Of a DNA stretch of 64,000 nt, positions 21,894 through 34,452 are shown one piece after another (position 1 is the first letter of the stretch; the number at the start of each line of letters is the position of its first letter). Under the pieces are notes generated by a model. The model did no database searches. It was not told where the DNA came from and saw only the letters and a program-made list of their open reading frames with translations. Source of the DNA: Mermis nigrescens (taxonomy: Eukaryota > Nematoda > Enoplea > Mermithida > Mermithidae); contig JAVLUZ010000271.1 of the NCBI GenBank assembly GCA_036768485.1, forward strand, positions 2,710,309-2,774,308, written 5' to 3'. The position numbers were made by a program, and so were the translations under genes.

Positions 21894-21954
21894 GTTCGAA
21901 AACGGTGCCAAAAGTCACTCATCATTGCCTTAGATCAACGTCTTTTCTCGAATG
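21894..21954 (+). CDS. Exon 3 of the unidentified host gene
   Basis: Preceded by a good acceptor (CTTTTATTTAG) and followed by donor GAATG|GTAAGC. In the phase inherited from exon 2 it is open across 19 codons (SKTVPKVTHHCLRSTSFLE) and leaves two bases. In the other two frames it has stops or no continuity. The next exon is not found; the only nearby acceptor (CATCACAG at 22055) leads into a CA repeat and then a stop, so the gene probably continues beyond later transposons. Confidence 0.5.
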
Positions 21955-22056
21955 GTAAGCTTTAACCTTATTGGATTAGTAATGATTGATGGTTTATGAC
22001 TATTGTGTATGTTTTAATGTGTCTACTAAAGTGACCTTTGCCTTCCCATCACAGTG

Positions 22057-22058
<2 letters not shown>

Positions 22059-22099
<41 letters not shown>
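22059..22099. repeat. (CA)n microsatellite
   Basis: About 20 CA units, followed by ATACATATATATATA and then the left end of the foldback element. Confidence 0.95.
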
Positions 22100-22103
<4 letters not shown>

Positions 22104-22112
22104 TATATATAT

Positions 22113-23624
22113 ACTAGTTGGAAAAATGCTCGAAGAGCATTGGAAAGTTATATGTTTGTGTCCGTTTAAAGAGTCAAAAGTGGAGCACAAGCTGCTCACA
22201 ACTACGTTGATGCCCTCAATGAATATCAAAATTCAATGAAACATGTAGATAACGAGTTGGAAAAATGCTCGAAGAGCACTGGAAAGTTATATGTTTGTGT
22301 CCGTTTAAAGAGTCAAAAGTGAAACACAAGCTGCTCACGACTACGTTTATGCCCGCAATGATTATCAAAATGCAATGAAGCATGTTGATAATTCATCCAT
22401 AACCAAACATATTTCCGCCTTTTTCTGTAAATCATTTAACAAATCGCAAAATCATACCTTACACATACTTATCTTTGAATTATCTTTTGTCAATTTTAAA
22501 CTTGACTCGCGATTCGTGCATCAGCCAGACTGGCATTTGACTTTGAAGCTGTAGTCGATTTCACGAAAGCTTGTGCATGGAAATCAATTTAAATCAATGT
22601 AAACGAATAGCTACAAAATTAGTTTCTAGGCAGCTTACTGTAGTACAACTTTGCGCAGTAAAACTTCATATGCTTGTCGATTTCTATACAGTATCGCGAT
22701 TGCTACTTCACTTTAAACAGCTTTTGTAGTCGATTCACATCGTCTAAAAATTGCTGTCCAAGCACGAAGTATCCTGAAATAGATTGTAGACTTTCTTTGG
22801 GGAAAAAATGAGAAATAATGGCTAAGAAAAATTAAAATTCAGATTGTTTATACATCGCTTGAATTGATTTGTGTGCATAGATGAACATGATTTCTTACGC
22901 TATTTAGCGTTATAGTGTATTTCACAAAACTTTTTGCATGAAAATTAATTTTCGCGATTAATTGGCCAGCTACAAAAGTGGTTTACACACAGCGCACTGT
23001 AATGCGATTTAGCATAATATGGGTAAATATGCTCATTAATAGCTGAGCACAGTATCATAATTGTTGTCTCACTTTAAACTGCTTTTGTGATTGATTTATA
23101 ATGAATCAAGAATAGTAATTAAAGCACAGCGTTTCATGAAACAGACTGTGTTCTTGTGATCATCTCTAATTTATATAAATAAAAAGTTGGGCATTGAGTC
23201 AATTATCACTAATTTATATTTACAAGAGAAATAAGAATGAGGTGCGACATGCTGAAGGTTCATTCCGTATTTTTGAATTTTAAATTATCAATTTTGAATT
23301 TTCGTTTAAATGAAAAGAGGCGGAGATATGTTTGGTTATGGATGAATTATCAACATGTTTCATTGCATTTTGATATTTATTGTGGGCATCAACGTAGTTG
23401 TAGCAGCTTGTGCTTCACTTTTGACTCTTTAAACGGACACAAACATATAACTTTCCAGTGCTCTTCGAGCATTTTTCCAACTCGTTATCTACATGTTTCA
23501 TTGAATTTTGATATTCATTGTGGGCATCAACGTAGTTGTGAGCAGCTTGTGCTCCACTTTTGACTCTTTAAACGGACACAAACATATAACTTTCCAATGC
23601 TCTTCGAGCATTTTTCCAACTAGT
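22113..23624. mobile_element. Foldback-type element with long, internally repeated inverted ends
   Basis: The left arm (22113 to about 22425) and the right arm (about 23310-23624) are inverted copies of each other over ~310 bp, ending ACTAGTTGGAAAAATGCTCG and its complement. Each arm consists of two tandem ~139-bp units (boundaries about 22256 and 23480). Long inverted ends made of tandem units are characteristic of foldback elements. The ~880-bp middle is non-coding and contains loose repeats around CACTTTAAACWGCTTTTGTAG (22710, 23075). The target duplication was not resolved. Confidence 0.8.
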
Positions 23625-23974
23625 GTCCGACTTTTGACTATCTCGTTTACGAGATTCACAAAAAACTTATTATCAAAATGGATATAAGCTAAGCAAACAA
23701 AAATGCTCCGAAGGAAAAATGAAGGACAAATTTACTTGGAATTTCCGATTTTTGAGGACATTATTAATTTTAACATTCTATAGTTTCGATGTATTATCTA
23801 TTTGTACGGGGCTGTTTTGTACAGTAAAGCCTAAAAGTCCTATACTTTAGAACCTATAAAATGACTTTTTTGGACAATACTTTTAAACCAGATCTAATTT
23901 TTGCACACGAAAATTTTCTCAGGGCCTAACAAACCACTTTTCAAGGGTGAATAATCATTTCATGAACAAAAAAT
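23625..23974. other. Spacer without recognised feature
   Basis: AT-rich, with no open frame or repeat that I can support. Confidence 0.4.
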
Positions 23975-26900
23975 TCATTTCTCGACGAGGTTTATAAATT
24001 GGTGGAGAAAAATTTTGAAAAATCTCATTAAAATTTTCACTTTATTAAAAGGGCTAGAATCAGCACAAGGAATAGTGCAAGTTATATGCCTATCGATGAA
24101 ATTCAAAATTTCGTCATTGCCACTACGACCAATCACAGGTGCTCCTTTAACCCAAAGCTTCATATGAAAATGAGGTGCACCCCTAGCTTGATACTCTATA
24201 CGTATAAAATAATGAACTATGTTCCCCAATGGTCCTTCGCAATCTAGTAAAACTTTATGTAACACAGCTTCCAATCTTCGTTTAAAATGGGTAGCTGTTG
24301 AAACAGGATCAGTAGTACACAGTTTCATTACATTCCAAGCATCAACATTAGGTATATCCCGATTAACATACAACAAATACTTTTTCAAATCTTCCCAATA
24401 ATATTCAGCTGCACTAAGAGTTAAAAAGAAAGTAGGTGGACCGAATTTCTCGTCCATAGCACGCAAATCCATATATTTCTGGAACCAATAACCTCTAGAC
24501 CCTCGCAGCTTGCCAAACATAGACAACAAATTGCTTTCCAAACCATAGTCTTTACTTACTATTTTTTCTTTCAGAGCACCTACGTTCATGCCAGCACTTT
24601 TGGAAATTTTAAGCATACCATGAACTCCTTGGTTTATACTTCTTTCATCGTGTTTACTACTTTCATCTAATATGTATGGTTTACATCGTTGAAATCTAGC
24701 ATCAAAAAGACCCAAACGATTTCTCAAAAATAATAAAGGTTTAACAATAATGGGCCTATCATCATGTAACCCACCTCTACCGCAAGGATAAAGTTCCGGA
24801 TAACATTCATGATCCATATGTTGATTATTGTACAAAGGTTCATCATTCACTCTCATTTGACGATATACATCAGTATCCGATCGTTTAGCATCAACACTAA
24901 CATGAATAGGTTGAATTGTTACGTGCAAGTAAGGCTCACACTCATCTACGTGCTTTAACATGCTTCTTTTTCAAATCAACACCATCTTTGCCAGTAAAAA
25001 CCACATCCGAAGTATAAATTAGTTTTGTTTCACCAAAACTTTCAGGCAAAAAATCAACAAGCTTTTCACTGTATAGATGATTATGTTCTCGTAACCACTT
25101 TAAAGCGGCATAAACCTTTGACAGATTAACGATCGCTCTATAAACAATTTTTTTATCAGTTGGACAGCTGTCTACTATTATATTTAGAAACTTATTCGAT
25201 GGTAACTTCGAGCGAACATAAAAATGCGATTCCCTAAGTGGCAATGGCAGATGAATGGCCAAACCTTTCAATGCACTGACATTATTTACACTGTTTTTCA
25301 GACGTAATGGTTTTAGCTTACAATATGCATCATCGTACTGGCTTGCTTAATTAACAACTTTTCAAATGTGTTTAAACAGCTAATTTCTGACGGTACATCA
25401 TCAATCCACATATTATTACTTCTGGAAAACAGAGGCAAAGCCCCATCCTTGAGATCTTTCAAACACCTTGCCTTACAAATGCGAATTGGCAGATCACAAC
25501 ACGTCTTCAAATCGTCTATACAATTAATACAATTAGAAAAATTATTGCCCGGCATATCTTCCCAATTATCAAAAACCATGCTTCCTTTACACCACATTCT
25601 ACAAACATTGCAAACTTCACGCGGAAAGCCGTCAAGTTCAGCTAAAAACTTTTCGTACAGATAACCAAAATTTTTTATAACATACTCATCCAACTCATTT
25701 ACGCGTTTTCTATTTTCTTCAGAAATCTGAGGTTTTGCAACAGCTGGTAAACTTCTCCCTTTTTTGCTTATAAGCTTGCAAAACATGCTATAGTTGCCCT
25801 CAAAATCAGCCCGTTCTGTTTCTAAAATCCACCGCATACATTTCCTTAAACAATATACGTATCGAAGAATATTACGAACTATAGGAAAGTGAGAAGACAC
25901 GTTCCTTAACATTTTTAGAACATTGCTACACTTATCGCCTAAATCACATTCTAACTTCGATTCCGTAAAAGAACAAGGACATTTGTCCCAACAATGCAAA
26001 ATACTTTGTATGTCATGAAATTTAAGGTTTTCTTTACACAAGGCTTTCAACAAGCAATGCAATCTTAAAGCCCAATTAATTGGAAACTTGCAATCATCAT
26101 TACATGGTCTACGTTTCCCACGTTTCCACAAATTTGCATTTGATACAACTTCTTCATTATCAGAGCTTTCGATGTTCACATCAAGAAACTCCTTTACTTT
26201 CATCTCTTTTGCATTAATTTTCCGCTTTTTCACTTGTGCATTACACAACGACATTACTGAAACATCGTTAACACAATATGAAACTGAATTACTGCTAATT
26301 TTCTGTGATATACTATTAACGCTAAAACTCGAATCAATAATCGAAGTAGGTATATCTCCAGTAACACTAAACCCTGAATCAAATTTTGTACTAGTTTATA
26401 TCGCTAATATCCGAATCAAAATTTGTACTACATAAGTTTCCAACACTCATACTAATACCCGAATTAAAGTTAGTACTAGGTATATCACTAAAACCCGAAT
26501 CAAAATTTGTACTAGGTAAGTTTCCAACACTACTAATACTAATACCCGAATCAAAGTTCATACTAGGTCTATCACTAAAACCCGAATCAAAAGTTGTACT
26601 AGGTAAGTCTGCAGCACTAGTAATAACATATCTAGAATCAAAACTCGCACTATTTCTAACATGATTAGCAGTAAAACTCGGATCAAAACATGTATTGCGT
26701 AAGTTACTAACACCGTTTACAGTAAAATCGGAATCGAAAAGTGCGACAGAATCTAAACTCGTTCTACCTCCAACATGCGAATTAAAACTGGAACTATTTC
26801 CAACATTAGCGACGTTAGAACCCGAATAATTCAATGTATTACATTGTGTACTACGAACCTTCGCAACACTAGCAATATCAATTGTCGAATCGTCCAAACG

Positions 26901-27336
26901 AATACGCTTCGTATGACAATAAAATTCTCCCGAAAACACGTCAGTATAAAATATATTCGAATAATCAAAACCATACGGTTCGGAAAAAGCTGTATGATAA
27001 GCATTTTTCGAATAACATTCGCACAAAACTCTTGAATATTCATATAAATTAACATCGAATCTACCACAAAGATTTTCAATCGATTCCACAATATTGCGAA
27101 TATATTTACCATACGAAAGCATAATTTTTATCACTGCAGACCTTATTTTCAAATAACGAGACATACGCTGCTCAATGGCAAGAATTCTTTCGCTTTTCCT
27201 TTGCTCAGAATCTTTAGGAAACATTTTATTCCGCACGGAAATCGCAAAACTCTGCATCGCATCAGACTTCCAAGACAAAATTTCCCAACTTTGCAGGCCT
27301 TGCCGGCCAGTCGACGATTCAGTCGACGATGCGACC
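23975..27336 (-). pseudogene. Helitron-type Rep protein region, frameshifted and lacking helicase
   Basis: Four successive minus-strand frames belong to one gene. (1) 26391-27336 opens at an acceptor (TATTTTCAG) and includes a helical start and about six Ser/Asn/Asp-rich repeats around NFDSGFSDIPS. (2) 25313-26254 (open upstream to ~26390) is Cys-rich, with CNDDCKFPINWALRLHCLL and CNVCRMWCKG. (3) 24942-25271 contains LPLPLRESHFYVRSKLPSN. (4) 23975-24961 is the Helitron-like N domain with GPPTFFLTLSAAEYYWEDL and the HUH endonuclease motif RGAPHFHMKLW. Rep nicks DNA for rolling-circle transposition. The catalytic tyrosine region and the helicase are absent. Frameshifts lie near 26395, 25290 and 24955. 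Confidence 0.82.
26400..26760 (-). repeat. Coding tandem repeat in the Rep N-terminal region
   Basis: A ~60-75-bp unit encodes variants of SSVGNLPSTNFDSGFSDIPS, present about six times. The repeat continues past the frameshift at ~26395 in the second frame (KFDSGFSVTGDIP), showing that the two frames were once one. Confidence 0.8.
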
Positions 27337-28379
27337 TGAAAATATTTTGGATTTATCTAAGTATAAATTAAAGTAAATCAATTAACTTTTATTAGATTGT
27401 TCGAAACAATCCATCCAAAGCTTTGGCATAAATGCACAATCGAGAACCCGTAATTCCTACAACATGTTATAAAACATAGGATAAGGCAACCTTTATTGAC
27501 ATTCTCATTTGCATGAGTGACAACGAAGCGGCCAATAGGTCAAAATTTAGAAGGGCAACTTCAATGTTTTATTGCAACAAAGCAACGAAAAACGATGCTT
27601 TTTAAGATGGCTGAAAAAATTCTGTCCACATAATGCAAAATTTGGTACTTATTACATCCTTGCTTCAGATTTAATTATAATTTCAGAATACGTAGGCTAA
27701 GCTAATGGAAAAACGTTTCTTCAGCTGCCACTAATCCAGTGTCGAGCCTTACTGTGCTCGTAAAGTCTCCTTTAGAAAGTATGGGTCCGTGATCGCGCAT
27801 TTATGCCAAAAATCTTTCAAGAACTAAACGCAGAATATGGGTTCCGTAAGTAAACCGCAAGACTAAGCTTTAAAACATTGTATTTTTTTATAAAATATGC
27901 TGAAATCGTTTGTATAAGACGCGAGAAATATGTTTTTAATTCAAAATTTTTTATGACTTTCAAAATATTCCGGATTTTATCGATAAAATCCTTTCTTTCG
28001 TGACATAGCACTAGTACTTAAAATACATAATTTTATAGCTAATGTCAAAAGATTAATTTCTCCTGCCACCTCCGATGTGCTGAAGACAAATTTATTCATC
28101 TTTTTGCTTTATAATATTTTTTACGGGTAATACTTGTCGATTCATGCAAATTCTTGTCCAGACATCTTTAAATGGACCTAAGCAACTACAGAATTTCAAA
28201 AGTTTACAGCCCTATCATTTCCTCCATATTCAATGCATTTTTATCATTTACTTTTCCACACCCTATCCTAATTATTTCCGAAAGTTTTGCAAAAAATCAA
28301 ATGCTTTCCAAATTTATTTTTGACACTTTCTGATGGAACACACATTCTACTATTCAGCCGAATTCCATTTGGTCAAGTT
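27337..28379. other. Putative intron sequence upstream of the Rep exon
   Basis: Begins (on minus) at the acceptor CAAAATATTTTCAG. No recognised gene; the 64-codon frame at 27817-28011 is AT-rich and featureless. Confidence 0.4.
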
Positions 28380-29465
28380 TATTTATCCTTAAGAACAAAT
28401 GAATACAATAGACCAGGTTGGATATACGGTAACAAACAATTTAGAAATGTGGCCCATTAGAATTCCATCTGCTCAACATTTTGATTTTTACGAAAAAATA
28501 ATGCGAGTCGGCCAGGTGGGATCATCTTAAATCCGTAAAGTCAAAAAACAATTTAAAAATATGGTCCATTAGAATTCAACCTGCTCAAGATTTTGATCCT
28601 TGCCAAAAAATAGAGCGAGTCGGCCAGGTGGGATGGTCATTAATCCGCAAAGTCAAAGAACTATTCAAAAATATGGCCCATTAGAATTCTGCATGCTCAA
28701 GATTTCGATTCTCACAAAAAATAAGGAGAGTCGGCCATGTGGGCTGGTCATTAATCCGTAAAGTCAAACAATGATTCAAAAATATGGTCCATTAGAATTC
28801 AACCTGATCAAGATTTTGATGCTTACAAAAAAATTCAGCGAATCGGCCAGGGGGATGGGTCTTTAATCCGTAAAATCAAAAAAGGATTTAAAAATATGGC
28901 CCTTCAGAATTCCGCCTGCTCAACTTTCTGATCCTTTACAAAAAAATAAGGCGAGTCGGTCAGATGGGATGGTTGTCTACAAAAAAAAATAGAAAAAGAA
29001 AAATCCAAAAATTTCATGACTCATAAGTTATTTACGAAAAAAGAAGATAAAGCGACCAGGTGAGATGATCAGTATGCGGAACGCCAAAAAAACAATTCAA
29101 AAATATGACGACTAATTTAAATACCACCTGCTCAAAATTTTGGTCCTCACGAAAAAATACGAGTCGACCGGGTGGGATGGTCAGTAATCCATAATGGCCC
29201 ATCCTTACAAAAAAAATAAAGCGAATCAGCTAGGTGGGATGGTTACAAAAAATTGAAAAAATCCAAAAATCCCAAGGTCAATAATTAATTTACGAAAAAA
29301 GAAGACAAATCGGTCAAGTGGGATAATCGTTCAAGCGAAATGCCAAAAAATAATTCAAAAATATCATGACAGATTTGAATTACACCTCCTCAAAATTTTT
29401 ATCCTTACGAAAAAATACAACTAGCCACATGGATAGTCGTTAATCCATAGTAAAAAAGCAATTCA
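28380..29465. repeat. Degenerate ~118-bp tandem satellite
   Basis: About nine to ten units share the blocks GCGAGTCGGCCAGGTGGGAT, TTAATCCGTAAAGTCAAA, TTCAAAAATATGGCCCATT and AGAATTC..CCTGCTCAAGAT. Units diverge and are partly deleted toward 29465, where the array is cut by the element starting at 29478. Confidence 0.88.
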
Positions 29466-29477
29466 AAAATATCAATA

Positions 29478-30602
29478 CAGAGGCATACCCAGGATTTTGC
29501 TTCGGGGGGGGGCATGCACAAAAATTTTTTAAGACTGCTTTTGCATTGAATGCTTTGATATGGTACTATAACGTGTTATACATAGTAAAACGGAGTTTTT
29601 ACGTTTAGTAGTGTATTCAAGCGAATAAGGTTTTTGGACAATGACAAACATAAAAAAAGTAAACCGGCGTTGATATTTTCACCATTTTATTGTTGAATTT
29701 ACGGCCCCAGAAATCATGAATCATTCTGTACCGCCATAAATATTTTTTAAATTTATGAACGTTTAGAGTCTGGCAGTCTAACGAAGCAGAAAACTATCTA
29801 ATTCAAGCAAAACAGTAACATAATGCCATATTAGACATCTCACAGGAAAACTGCAAATCTCTAAGTTAGTTTGAAGCATCTGAAAATTTTGATCGATTCA
29901 AGCTTTAATTTACTGCATCTTCAGAATGAAAAATAACCGTCACCGGCGCTTGCACCGGAAAATTTTGACTTTTTTGCCCTTTAAATTCAATTAATATAAT
30001 CTGATTGATCAACGGTGCAGAAAACTTGTAGCTGACTGCTGAATTTGAAATGTATTCTTAGCTGAAACGCGATTTCCAAACTATGATAAGTTAGCTTTGT
30101 AGCAAAGCAACGGGTCGCTATCAATAAGATATAGAAAGACGTATTATTGCATATTTAGTTTTTACCGCTTTCAGGCCCATTTTTGAAAGTCTTGAGATGT
30201 AGTTCAGAGAAGATAAAATTCGAAAAATAAAAGAAAACTTGACCATTCTTTGTAATTAGAATAGGATTATGTAACATTGCAAAGAAAGACAGAGAATAGA
30301 AAAGCTGGTAAGTATGTAATTATTACCGCAGTTTTCCCACTCATCAAGCTTGCTCAGATTCATTTGACCAACAAATAGTGCATAACATCACTAAGCTGGT
30401 GTGAAGGGCTGGCTTACAGCTGATTTAAGCTTATATGATACTAAATAATAATGACTCGGCGCCAAGCGCCGGAAAATTTTGACGTTTTTTGCCGTTACGA
30501 ACTCAGTTTGCTGAACATCTTAATCCACTAGGAAGGTCATCAAAATTTCTGAATCATTCCGGGAGGGCACGTGCCCCCTGTGCCCCCCTGAATACGCCAT
30601 AG
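29478..30602. mobile_element. hAT-like MITE, 1.1 kb
   Basis: Starts CAGAGGCATACCCAGGATTT with a G-run and ends CCCCCCTGAATACGCCATAG. The flanks TATCAATA (29470-29477) and TATGAATA (30603-30610) are 7/8 identical, an 8-bp hAT-type duplication. It is non-coding. Its interior (29790-30270) matches 35235-35700. Confidence 0.85.
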
Positions 30603-30706
30603 TATGAATAACTGTACGATTACTAATCAATTTATCATCTTTCTGAAAGAAATATTCGCACGTACCAAATATTGAAAATAGATTTAAAAGCATAATTCGA
30701 CCATAC

Positions 30707-30799
30707 CTTGATGATAGAAGTCGCAGCGGAACATCCTTCATCTTTGCCGTCCACATCACCATCATTTCCTTTACCACCTCGTCCCTTGAGACCCCCTTT
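30707..30799 (-). CDS. Candidate exon 6 of a lysine-rich microexon gene
   Basis: On the minus strand it ends at donor ATCAAG|GTATGG and begins after ...AATGAAG. In phase 0 it gives 31 codons starting KGGLKGRGGKGNDGDVDGKD and ending TSIIK. A second acceptor 12 bases upstream (TGTTTAAG) would give 35 codons, also phase 0, and would align better (MKKGGLKG) with the KKGQAK exons at 35102 and 36539. The pattern K-K-G, G-D-G, E-C, S-T, K is shared with those exons, so it may be a third divergent copy. It could instead be a pseudo-exon. Confidence 0.4.
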
Positions 30800-32026
30800 C
30801 TTCATTTCGCACTTAAACATGTTTGTATAAAAAATATAAAATTATATGGAAAACATACATAACCACTATATTAAACAAACATGAGGTAAAAAAGAACATT
30901 AAACTACTGAAATGTCTTCTTTTTCACAACGTTACATAAACAATAATTGCACATGTTAAACCAATCTCCACTTCTACACATACACCACGATTTTTTTTTG
31001 TATTCGGCAAAGATTTTCCCGATGTACAAAGACTTTTCGGGACCATCTTTGCACATATACAAAGATTCTCGGAAATCAAAACACTGTAAAAAAAAGGACA
31101 AAATTCGTAAAAATTTTCGGCGCTTCGCGCCGAAATGAGTATTTAACTGTTCTATATGTCTTTATAATGGCCAAATTTACATTTAGAAAGCACAAATATC
31201 AAATTTTTCGGCGCTTTGCGCCGTTTGAGGCAATTTTTAGTGTTTTATGCTGTCAGGATCCCAAAAATCGGCTAAAATTTACTACAAAAGGTCAAAAAAC
31301 GCTGTTTTACCACTCTAAAAACATTTGTATACCATATTGTAGCACGGAAAAATTTGCATGTGCAAAATGTACAAACACTTTTGGGGACCATCTTTGTACA
31401 TGTACAAATGAACCTTGCACAAAAAACACTAACACAATCATACAAAACAGGCGTTTAAAGTTAACAATTCAACAGTGCTTAAGAATAGACGATTATGACA
31501 TTCATTTGGTAGGTAATTCAGTTTTTCCTGAATTTTCCTTAAGTTTAAGCTTCAGGCACGGATGCAGGGGGACGGGGAGGGAAGCCGCCGCTCCTCAAAA
31601 CTTTTTTGAAAATTTTTTGAGCGGCAGATATATGTAGGAAAGCGCCCGAAATTGCGTTGAAAACGCAAAAAACCCCAGAAATTTTCGGCGCTTAACGGCA
31701 ACATTCTTGTTTCTTCTATGTTTCTCCTCTTCCAGCCCACAATACCGCCCAGAGTTGAGCTTAATTTGCACAGAATGCCAAATTTTCCGGCGCTTTGCGC
31801 TGGATTTCTTGTTTTTCTTTGTTTCTTGTCTTCTAGCGCCAGTGGCGTATCCAGGATTTTCTGACAGGGGGGCGGTTCCAAAAATTTTTCTAAAAGAGTC
31901 GAAAATTGGGCACTTCTACAGAATAGTAACTAATGTAGTGCAAAGTATAGCCGCACAATTATTGGTTTTTTCAAACTTCCTGATTTTTCTTAGGCTTAGG
32001 CTTAGATTTATATTTGGTGTGACCAA

Positions 32027-32082
32027 TCCCGCTTAGGTCAGTGTCGCTCCCGCTTAGGTCAGTATCGCTCCCGCTTAGGTCA
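32027..32082. repeat. 21-bp minisatellite, three units
   Basis: Three units of TCGCTCCCGCTTAGGTCAGTA. The core GCTTAGGTC matches, in reverse complement, the 20-bp array at 17235-17387. Confidence 0.85.
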
Positions 32083-32542
32083 AGGTACACGCATTAAATT
32101 GTCTGATGACGTCATAATATAGTTACTATTCTGTAGAAGTACCAAAAATTGCCCGAAAATTCGCGTATTACGCTTAAAACAACGGTTTTTCGCTTTTTTG
32201 ATAAGCAGAATTATTTCTGATACAAGGAAAGAAGAAAATTTTGATAAATTTCCAAAGTTTTTTCAGAAAAACAAGCGAGATTAATGCAGAAATCGACTCA
32301 AATTGTTGGAAAACACGCGAGAAATCATTTTAAGAGCTACAAAACCTTTGTTCTGTGCAGAAACTAAGTTTTCGATGAAAATTTGAGCTTTTTTGAGGTC
32401 AGGCGAGTCAATAAATTTATTAATGAGCACAGGAAAAATTTTTAAAAATCATTATAAAAAATGGCTAAAATCATAAAAAATACGCATATTTTCTTCACTG
32501 CGCCCAGAATATTTTTGACGACGAAGGGGCGGCCGCCCCGCC

Positions 32543-34452
32543 TAGGGATGTTCCGGTTCCAGGTTTTTCAAAAAAATCGGTTCCGGTTCCGGTTCTTGGA
32601 AAACGAGAACTTTGGTTCCGGTTCCGGTTCTTCAACTAGAGAACCGTCGGTTCCGGTTCCGGTTCTCGGTTCCTGTTTTAAAGTATGTATGCTATTGATA
32701 GTCTGACTTCACCGGAACGTATGACGATGTAATCAAAAGATAAATTATTCAGGAAGTCGTTTCAAACTGGCAACTGCACGTTCAAACAAGTTTTATGTCT
32801 AGTTGACAATTTACATATAAGTCACTGTTTTATCTATGTGTTTCTTAACTGGAGGCATATACTAAATCGAAATGCTTAATTCACGACGAAGATCTGTTGC
32901 AATGGTGGAAAGAGAAGTCGAAGACTTTGCCGATTCTCGCGTCTATAGCTAAGCAGTATCTTAGAGCCAGTGGCGGATCTAGGATTTTCCTAAGGGGGGG
33001 GGGGCGGTATCCCAACTTTTCCAAGAACAGTCAAAAATGAGTCCATAAATTTGCCCTTAATGCGCGGAACCAGCGTTTTTTTGGTGTTTTACAATGTATA
33101 CTTTAACATAAAATCACTTTTGACGCAATATTTTTTCTTAAAATTTTTAAAATTTTCGACAACTTTGTGCGAAAAAATTACTAAAATTCTTTGACTTTTA
33201 CAAAAATCTGGCGCGAAGCAGTCTTTTTTTGTACAAGGTCCGCTTGTGCATGTACAAAGATGATCCCCAAAAGTCTTTATACATTGTGTACACACAAACT
33301 TTCGGGTACAATAATATGGTACAGTGGCGATTTTAGTGTGGTTAAAACACAGTTGTCCGACTTTTGGTAGTGTATTTTAGCTAATTTATGGGTCTCTAAG
33401 GGCAAAAATTACTAAGAATCCTTTTAAAACGGCGCTAAACGCCGAAAAATTTGACATTTCTCCTTTCGAAATGCAATTTCTGCCATTATAAAGATTAATA
33501 GAACACACAATCACTCATTTCAACGCGAAGCGCCGTAAATTTCTGCGAATTTTGAACCTTTTTTGTAATTTTTGTCTCCAAAAATCTTTGTACATGTACA
33601 AAGACGGTTCCGAAAAGTCTTTGTACATCGGGAAAAATCTTTGACCGTGGCGCAAAGCGCCGGAACATTTGTGAAATTAAGGCGGATGGACGTCTAGAAG
33701 CATGATTTACAGCTTGATTTCCTGTATTTATAGCATTTGATGCGAAAGATCGAAATTTTTAATTGAAAATAGAAGAAAACTATGTAAAAATATATGTTTC
33801 TGCTGCTTCTGAAACCTACATGAACAGAAAATGGCTTCCAGGTCGCCAAGAAAGTAAATAAATGTCATTAATAAGTATCATCCGGCGCGTAGCGCCGAAA
33901 AATTTGAGAAATTATGGTCACTGACGGCCAAAAATCATTGCAAATTGCATATCCATTCTTTATCTCGCCAAATATTTTTGGCCAATGGGAGCGGCCGCCC
34001 CCGCCCCCTTTGAATCCGCCTTTGCTTGCAGCGCCAGCAACAAGTTTTCCATCGGAACAGCTGTTCAGTTGCGCTAGAATCATTTACGACACTCTCAGAA
34101 ACAGGCTACATGGCAAAAAAGCAGAACGACTGTTATTTTTAAAATACAATTTACCCGAAACAAAATTTGTATACTAAGTTTTAATCTGTAAACTTTTGGG
34201 TAATGAAAGATTGAATTGCTGCTTCATGTCTTCACTAAATTTTATGAAGTTCGATTTATAACTCTACTTTTAAAGAACCGATAACCGACTCCAAAAAAGA
34301 TCGGTTCCGGTTCCGGTTCTTAGAAAATCAAAAAATCGGTTCCGGTTCCGGTTCTTGGAAAATCAAAAAATCGGTTCTCGGTTCCGGTTCCGGTTCCAAA
34401 AAAATGGTCGGTTCCAGCCGGTTCCGGTTCCGGTTAACCGGCACATCCCCTA
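32543..34452. mobile_element. Middle hAT-like MITE of the nest
   Basis: Starts TAGGGATGTTCCGGTTCC and ends GGTTAACCGGCACATCCCCTA, with long GGTTCC-rich subterminal repeats on both sides (32560-32670 and 34300-34435). The flanks GCCCCGCC (32535-32542) and CCCCCGCC (34453-34460) match at 7/8. It is inserted in the C-rich end of the outer element. Confidence 0.88.
32968..34024. mobile_element. Innermost hAT-like MITE of the nest
   Basis: Starts CAGTGGCGGATCTAGGATTT and ends CCCTTTGAATCCGCCTTTG. Flanks CTTAGAGC and CTTGCAGC agree at 6/8. The interior shares long blocks with 15500-15976 and contains several GGCGC...GCGCC palindromes. It is non-coding. Confidence 0.78.

Noticed and set aside
22026..22239. 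Frames with Cys-Val or His-Thr runs
   Set aside because: They arise from the (CA)n repeat.
31167..31637. 156-codon plus-strand frame
   Set aside because: It lies wholly in MITE-related sequence shared with other copies where the frame is broken, and has no domain.
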